From Candidatus Cryptobacteroides excrementipullorum (GTDB lineage: Bacteria > Bacteroidota > Bacteroidia > Bacteroidales > UBA932): a stretch of DNA of 45,371 nucleotides. The translations under genes were made by a program, and so were the position numbers. The stretch is from the NCBI GenBank assembly GCA_017695065.1, contig JADILZ010000021.1:1-45371 (forward strand), in the 5' to 3' direction. Below, piece after piece: positions 41,252 to 45,371 of this stretch (position 1 is the stretch's first letter; every line of letters starts with the position of its first letter). The notes below the pieces were generated by a model that saw only the letters and a program-made list of their open reading frames with translations, was not told the DNA's origin and did no database searches.

Positions 41252-42520
41252 ATGAGTGAAATACTGGACGGGATGATAATCCCCACTGACTGGACTTCGG
41301 AAAGTTCCATCATAAAGGTGATAGGCGTGGGCGGCGGAGGATGCAACGCCGTGAACTACATGTACAACCAGAAGGTCCAGGGATGCTGCTTCGTGGTCTG
41401 CAACACCGACGCGCAGGCGCTCGGGAAGTGCAGTGTCCCGCTGAAGATACAGCTCGGTGCCGGCCTCGGAGCAGGATGCGACCCTACCAAGGGGCGTAAC
41501 GCAGCCATCGAGGCTGAAGGAAAGATAGCCCAGATCCTGGACAACAACACCAAGATGGTCTTCATCACCGCAGGAATGGGCGGAGGCACCGGCACGGGAG
41601 CCTCACCTGTCATAGCCAACATGGCCAAGACCCGCGGCATCCTCACAGTGGGCGTGGTGACGATACCGTTCAAGAGCGAGGGCGCGGACAAGTACGCCAA
41701 GGCGATGGACGGCATCAACGAACTGGAGAAGAACGTGGACAGCCTCCTGCTCATAAACAACGAGAAGCTCTACGATTATTTCGGCAACATGCTTTCACAC
41801 GAGGCTTTCCCAAAGGCAGACGAGGTGCTGGCGACGGCAGTGCGCGGGATAACCGAGATCATCAGCACATCGGGGTTCATCAATGTGGACTTCGCCGATG
41901 TCAGGGCAATGATGCGAAACGGCGGCATATCCCTGATGGGATGCGGGGTAGGTACAGGAGAGAACAGGATCGAGGATGCCGTGAAAGGTGCCCTGGAGTC
42001 CCCTCTCCTGAACGACTACAACCTCAAGACTGCCAAGAATGTCCTGGTGAACATAACAGGCGGCAAGAATGAGAAAGGGCTCCAGGTAAACGACCTGAAA
42101 AAGATAAACCAGATGATTGCCGAATATACCGGCAACGCCAACAACTTCAAGAGCGGTCTGGTCTGGGAGGAAGATCCGCAGTGGGGTGACAAGGTCAGCA
42201 TCACAGTAATCGCGACCGGATTCAAGAAAGACATACCGTCAATGATCAACCCGAGCAACATCATAATGATAGACAGCGACTTCCGCTATGACAAGACACA
42301 GGCGTCCCAAGCGCTCGGGATAGATCTGGACGAGGACGACGACAGCCCTACGAAAATCGGATACAACAATTCCGACAATGTCCGCACCTTCCATTTCGAC
42401 GAGGACAGCAAGCCTGTCCTGGATGTGGAACCTGGACAGAGCCTCGGTGAACTTGAAGAAACTCCTTCAATCAGAAGAATCACCAAGCGAAACAATACGG
42501 ACATAAACAAAGTATACTGA
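41252..42520 (+). CDS. ftsZ: Cell-division tubulin-like GTPase FtsZ
   Basis: A 422-residue GTPase that forms the division ring. It has IKVIGVGGGGCNAVNYM near the N-terminus, the tubulin signature GGGTGTG at residues 110-116, and NVDSLLLINNEKLYDY. After the core comes an acidic linker (DEDDDSPTK) and the short C-terminal tail SIRRITKRNNTDINKVY that binds FtsA. A frame extension begins at 41222 within ftsA; the ATG at 41252 is preferred because AGGAGGA stands 7 nt before it, one of the few strong ribosome sites in this window. Confidence 0.97.
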   Translation: MSEILDGMIIPTDWTSESSIIKVIGVGGGGCNAVNYMYNQKVQGCCFVVCNTDAQALGKCSVPLKIQLGAGLGAGCDPTKGRNAAIEAEGKIAQILDNNTKMVFITAGMGGGTGTGASPVIANMAKTRGILTVGVVTIPFKSEGADKYAKAMDGINELEKNVDSLLLINNEKLYDYFGNMLSHEAFPKADEVLATAVRGITEIISTSGFINVDFADVRAMMRNGGISLMGCGVGTGENRIEDAVKGALESPLLNDYNLKTAKNVLVNITGGKNEKGLQVNDLKKINQMIAEYTGNANNFKSGLVWEEDPQWGDKVSITVIATGFKKDIPSMINPSNIIMIDSDFRYDKTQASQALGIDLDEDDDSPTKIGYNNSDNVRTFHFDEDSKPVLDVEPGQSLGELEETPSIRRITKRNNTDINKVY

Positions 42521-42538
42521 AAACAAAAACATATAAAA

Positions 42539-44194
42539 ATGGACCGCAAGACAAGAGTACGATTTGCCCCGTCTCCTACGGGGCCGCTGCACATGGGCGG
42601 AGTACGTACAGCTCTTTACAACTACCTCTACGCCAAACAGCACGGAGGTGATTTCATCATAAGGATTGAAGATACAGACTCCCAGAGGTTTGTCCCCGGA
42701 GCGGAAAAATATATCATAGAAGCACTAAACTGGTGCGGCATCATCCCTGACGAGGGAGTGGACGCGGAAGGCAATGTTGTGGAGATCCCGTCGGAGAGAC
42801 ATCCGCATGCTCCTTACAGGCAGTCCCAAAGGCGCGGCATCTACCGCAAGTACGCAGAAGAACTGGTGGAGAAAGGCTACGCATACTATGCATTCGACAC
42901 AGCCGAGGAGCTGGCGGCCAAGAGGGCCGAAGCCGAGGCTTCGGGCAGGACCTTCATCTACAACCATATCACACGCAATGAACTGCGCAACTCCGTCTCC
43001 ATGCCGGAGAGCGAGTGGAAGCCGCTTCTGGAAACGCATACCGACTGGACCATCCGCTTCAAGATGCCGGATAACCGTGTGGTGAAGATGGACGACCTCA
43101 TCCGCGGGCACATTGAGGTGAATACGGACACACTTGACGACAAGGTGTTGTGGAAAAGGGCGGACGAGCTGCCTACATACCACCTGGCGAATATCGTGGA
43201 CGACCATCTCATGGAGATTACCGAGGTCATCCGCGGGGAGGAGTGGCTCCCGTCCCTGCCTCTGCACTATCTCCTGTACGAGGCGTTCGGATGGCAGGAC
43301 ACGCAGCCGCGTTTCGCGCACCTGTCCCTGCTCCTGAAGCCTGACGGCAAAGGCAAGCTGAGCAAGCGCGACGGAGACCGTCTTGGCTTCCCTGTATTCC
43401 CTCTCAAGTGGGTGAACCCGCAGGGAGAAGTGTCACGAGGCTACCGTGAGGACGGATATTTCCCGGAAGCTTTCGTGAACATGCTCGCCATGCTGGGATG
43501 GAATCCGGGTGACGACAGGGAACTTTTCACCATGGAAGAGCTGGTGAAGGCATTCTCACTGGAGAGGGTCATCAAGTCAGGGGCGAGGTTCAACCCGGAG
43601 AAGGCCAAATGGTACAACAAAGAGTACCTCCGGATGAAATCCGATGCCGAACTGACAGACCTTTTCATCCCGGTACTCGAGGGACACGGCATACAGGTGG
43701 TCTCCTGCCCTAAATGCGCCCTCACCGCAGGAGCCGAGGTCACAGTGCAGGGAGCCGATTTCAAAAACCGTATCTTCACCCGTGACTATGTGCAGAAGGT
43801 GGTGACACTCATAAAGGAAAGGGCTACATTCGTGGCAGACTTCTGGGACATCGCATCATATCTTTTCGTCTCCCCGCAGACTTACGCAGAGAAGGATGCC
43901 GCAAAATTCTGGAAAGAGGAAAACTATACCCTGGCGTTCCAGGTGGCGGAATTCATAGAGAACTTCGACGGGGGTAACGGCCCGGCCGGAGTGGAATTCA
44001 CCAAGGAGCAGATAGAGGGGCCTATGGAAGAGTTCATCCGCAGCCATGAATGGCCGATGGGCAAGGTGATGAACTGCCTGAGGCTCGCCCTCGTGGGGGC
44101 TTCCAGCGGGCTGGGCATCGCCGACATTGTATCCATAATCGGCAAAGCGGAGCTTGCAGTGCGCATTGAAAACATCAGGAAAGCACTGTCATAA
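42539..44194 (+). CDS. gltX: Glutamyl-tRNA synthetase
   Basis: A 551-residue class I synthetase. The HIGH-type motif is in FAPSPTGPLHMGGVRTALYN, the KMSKS-type motif is KLSKRDGDRLGF (about residue 273), and IRIEDTDSQR and DHLMEITEVIRGEEWL are present. It is somewhat longer than the roughly 480-residue standard because of a C-terminal anticodon-binding extension, which is common in Bacteroidota. It begins 18 bp after ftsZ on the same strand, so it may be read through from the dcw transcript. No promoter is seen in the gap. Confidence 0.96.
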   Translation: MDRKTRVRFAPSPTGPLHMGGVRTALYNYLYAKQHGGDFIIRIEDTDSQRFVPGAEKYIIEALNWCGIIPDEGVDAEGNVVEIPSERHPHAPYRQSQRRGIYRKYAEELVEKGYAYYAFDTAEELAAKRAEAEASGRTFIYNHITRNELRNSVSMPESEWKPLLETHTDWTIRFKMPDNRVVKMDDLIRGHIEVNTDTLDDKVLWKRADELPTYHLANIVDDHLMEITEVIRGEEWLPSLPLHYLLYEAFGWQDTQPRFAHLSLLLKPDGKGKLSKRDGDRLGFPVFPLKWVNPQGEVSRGYREDGYFPEAFVNMLAMLGWNPGDDRELFTMEELVKAFSLERVIKSGARFNPEKAKWYNKEYLRMKSDAELTDLFIPVLEGHGIQVVSCPKCALTAGAEVTVQGADFKNRIFTRDYVQKVVTLIKERATFVADFWDIASYLFVSPQTYAEKDAAKFWKEENYTLAFQVAEFIENFDGGNGPAGVEFTKEQIEGPMEEFIRSHEWPMGKVMNCLRLALVGASSGLGIADIVSIIGKAELAVRIENIRKALS

Positions 44195-44260
44195 CCAACG
44201 CAAATGCCCTCCAGCTGATTATAAAAACTGATTTCAGGACAATATAAACTGACACCAACC

Positions 44261-44488
44261 ATGAAATTCAGGGAAATACTGAAAAAAGAGCGCGGACGGG
44301 CGATACTGAACATCGTCTGCATAATCTTCGGAATAGTCCAGATAACATTCTCCGTCATCATGCTTGTCAAAACTACGGAGACATTGACGTACACTATGTA
44401 TTCCGTAGGCGGACTTAGCTTGATTATGCTCGGAATATTCAATTTCATAAATATTTCCCGTACATCCGAAGGAAAGAAGCCACTTTAG
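44261..44488 (+). CDS. Small two-TM membrane protein, function unknown
   Basis: A 75-residue protein. A positively charged N-terminus (MKFREILKKERGRA) is followed by two hydrophobic segments (ILNIVCIIFGIVQITFSVIML and MYSVGGLSLIMLGIFNFI) joined by a short polar turn, and a basic tail (SEGKKPL). No family is recognised. The N- and C-termini recur in a degenerate copy at 45099-45217, so it belongs to a local duplicated pair. It stands 66 bp after gltX and is less GC-rich than the preceding genes. Confidence 0.65.
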   Translation: MKFREILKKERGRAILNIVCIIFGIVQITFSVIMLVKTTETLTYTMYSVGGLSLIMLGIFNFINISRTSEGKKPL

Positions 44489-44585
44489 AAACCGGCCATC
44501 CTGTGATGCCCATAATCAGGGATTCAGTCACATAACCGGAAATATCCTGCGGCGATGCAGATGACCGGGCCAGACCAGGCGGAGA

Positions 44586-44654
44586 AAATCCGCTGCCGGT
44601 GCCGAGGCCTCCCAGTTTCATGGGAGTCAGATCCTCGGCACCGGCAGCGGATTT
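44586..44654. terminator. Very long perfect hairpin (22-bp stem) between small genes
   Basis: Positions 44586-44607 are the exact reverse complement of 44633-44654 (arm starts AAATCCGCTGCCGG). Inside, CTCCCA (44609-44614) pairs with TGGGAG (44621-44626) around a GTTTCA loop. On the minus strand the hairpin follows the small gene ending at 44667 and is followed by TTTTC; on the plus strand it is followed by ATTTACC. A bidirectional terminator is the simplest reading, but the stem is far longer than usual. It could also be a small RNA or a mobile-element relic. Confidence 0.55.
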
Positions 44655-44666
44655 ACCAATATACGA

Positions 44667-44774
44667 TTAACAATGTTTCTCAAACCATTCCCTACCTTTT
44701 TTCGTATGCAAGAATATAAGGAACGCAATGGATGCCACACACATTACCGAAAGAATAATCAATGTATCCAACAT
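44667..44774 (-). CDS. 35-residue single-TM small protein
   Basis: The frame encodes MLDTLIILSVMCVASIAF..., ending KKGREWFEKHC: one membrane segment of about 20 residues followed by a basic tail. It is preceded by 5 bp and the end of a decayed small gene on the same strand, and followed by the long hairpin. Small one-TM proteins next to DUF6722-like genes occur in Bacteroidales, as far as I recall. No strong ribosome site is visible. A real small gene is likely but not proven. Confidence 0.5.
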   Translation of the reverse strand: MLDTLIILSVMCVASIAFLIFLHTKKGREWFEKHC

Positions 44775-44778
44775 ATCA

Positions 44779-44965
44779 TCAACTGTTCTTATTATAATAT
44801 AAACCTATTCCTGCAATCCGGCTGAAAATACAAGTCCTACTAAATCAACCACCTGTATTCCGAAAATTCATCAAAAAATGCCGTCAGAACAAAACCTGTC
44901 ACGATATACTTTGAAATATCCATCAGGTAATCCCGAACTTCTCCCTCCTCTTCATCTTTTGCCAA
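44779..44965 (-). pseudogene. Decayed small membrane protein gene (DUF6722-like)
   Basis: A TTG-start frame (44965 to stop at 44840) gives 41 residues including EVRDYLMDISKYIVTGFVL. Protein-like sequence continues in the second frame (LVGLVFSAGL) and then the third (GIGLYYYNKNS, stop at 44779). Joined, these form a two-TM protein of about 62 residues of the small bacteroidal type that I recall as DUF6722. Two frameshifts near 44845 and 44810 would be needed. The gene is therefore probably inactive, unless the assembly has indels here. Confidence 0.45.
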
Positions 44966-44976
44966 TTATACGGGAA

Positions 44977-44984
44977 CAAATGTA
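44977..44984 (-). promoter_or_regulatory. -7 promoter element for the minus-strand small genes
   Basis: On the minus strand the sequence is TACATTTG, a perfect -7 match. CTTG stands about 20 nt upstream as a -33 candidate. It lies 11 nt before the TTG start of the decayed gene and would drive both small minus-strand genes. Confidence 0.5.
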
Positions 44985-45098
44985 AACAAGGTTTTATTCT
45001 CTGACAAGAACATTTGGTGAAACAGATGCGGATTTTTCTTTTTTTATATTTTTTCTTTTTTCCTATTAGTTATCCAATATATCATAAATCAGAATATC

Positions 45099-45217
45099 AT
45101 GACTTTAAAGGAAATCTACAAAAAGGAAAAGGGGATGACCATTCTCAACATCACTACCGTACTAGTCGGAATATTGTAAATCTCGGGAGGAGAGCCGAAG
45201 GCAAAAGGCCTCTTTGA
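45099..45217 (+). pseudogene. Internally deleted paralogue of the 75-aa membrane protein
   Basis: It starts MTLKEIYKKEKGMTILNITT, matching MKFREILKKERGRAILNIVC of the gene at 44261, and meets a stop after 26 codons (TAA 45177-45179). In the next frame it resumes as IVNLGRRAEGKRPL and stops at 45217, matching the INISRTSEGKKPL tail. About 35 codons of the two membrane segments are missing between them. This is a deletion remnant of a tandem duplicate. Confidence 0.65.
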
Positions 45218-45271
45218 CAACACTTTCGGATTTATTGATAAAATTCCATGCAATATTCAGGCAATAATCCG

Positions 45272-45279
45272 TACCTTTG
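45272..45279 (+). promoter_or_regulatory. -7 promoter element toward a gene beyond the window
   Basis: TACCTTTG matches the TAnnTTTG consensus in an AT-rich, gene-free stretch. Any transcript would run through repeat copy F and out of the window. No -33 box is clear. Confidence 0.35.
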
Positions 45280-45320
45280 GCGCAGCAAACTGGAGTATGT
45301 GAAGATTTGAGAAGAGATAT

Positions 45321-45368
45321 TTAACGTGAATTCGATGAATTTAATTCATTAAATTACATCGAATTACC
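45321..45368. repeat. 48-bp palindromic repeat, copy F
   Basis: This unit is 45/48 identical to 17930-17977. It contains a 35-bp near-perfect palindrome (45330-45364) with arms ATTCGATG and CATCGAAT around AATTTAAT-tc-ATTAAATT; one extra base breaks the symmetry. The window ends here, so a GC-rich partner module as in copy E cannot be checked. Confidence 0.75.
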
Positions 45369-45371
45369 TAT

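Noticed and set aside
45014..45217. 67-residue plus-strand frame
   Set aside because: Its N-terminal part is an out-of-frame reading of T-rich DNA; only the last 14 codons belong to the decayed paralogue.

Overview
This is a stretch of a Bacteroidales (Bacteroidota) chromosome, probably from an uncultured-type gut or rumen lineage. The evidence is a Bacteroidota-order division and cell-wall cluster with an FtsL-like protein and an FtsI with a PASTA domain, -7 promoter elements of the TAnnTTTG type, weak or absent Shine-Dalgarno sequences, a non-SusC TonB-dependent receptor, BF_4-type six-bladed propeller lipoproteins, and a SAM-II riboswitch on metK. Coding DNA is GC-rich with many AGG/GGA codons. 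The two window ends (about 1-190 and 44,670-45,371) are much more AT-rich and hold remnants rather than core genes. I cannot name the genus from sequence alone.

Layout. 1-190: AT-rich DNA ending in a tRNA-Ser-like 3' fragment, a possible attachment-site scar. 193-8934: GNAT acetyltransferase, NlpC/P60 endopeptidase, small helical protein, a MITE-like inverted-repeat element, MATE exporter, YhhN protein, a 670-bp gene-free region with a terminator and a multi-hairpin repeat, an organophosphate antiporter and a GH77 4-alpha-glucanotransferase. 8955-13877: MATE exporter and RsgA on the minus strand, divergent from a polyprenyl diphosphate synthase and a U32 protein. 13910-16788: PagL-like outer-membrane deacylase, then the SAM-II riboswitch and metK. 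16783-26380, all minus strand: deoxynucleoside kinase, acyl-CoA ligase, propeller lipoprotein, AraC regulator, a second propeller broken by one frameshift, a TonB-dependent receptor and a third propeller. 26598-44194: the dcw cluster mraZ-rsmH-ftsL-ftsI-murE-mraY-murD-ftsW-murG-murC-ftsQ-ftsA-ftsZ followed by gltX, all plus strand with short gaps. It is preceded by a row of TGGAA repeats at exact 10-bp spacing that reads as an MraZ operator. 44195-45371: a small membrane protein, its internally deleted paralogue, a 22-bp perfect-stem hairpin, and a decayed small-gene pair on the minus strand.

The least explained features are intergenic. Related modular repeats occur at six places (about 160, 5100, 6800, 17,950, 21,700 and 45,340). 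They share an AACGT...CGA(C/T)GAATT end, a CGTCGGACYGACG palindrome, and GC-rich or AT-rich modules in different combinations. Four of them lie directly upstream of start codons: the sugar-phosphate antiporter, the glucanotransferase and two propeller lipoproteins. The three propellers, one TonB receptor and one AraC regulator form the main candidate for an undescribed accessory system.
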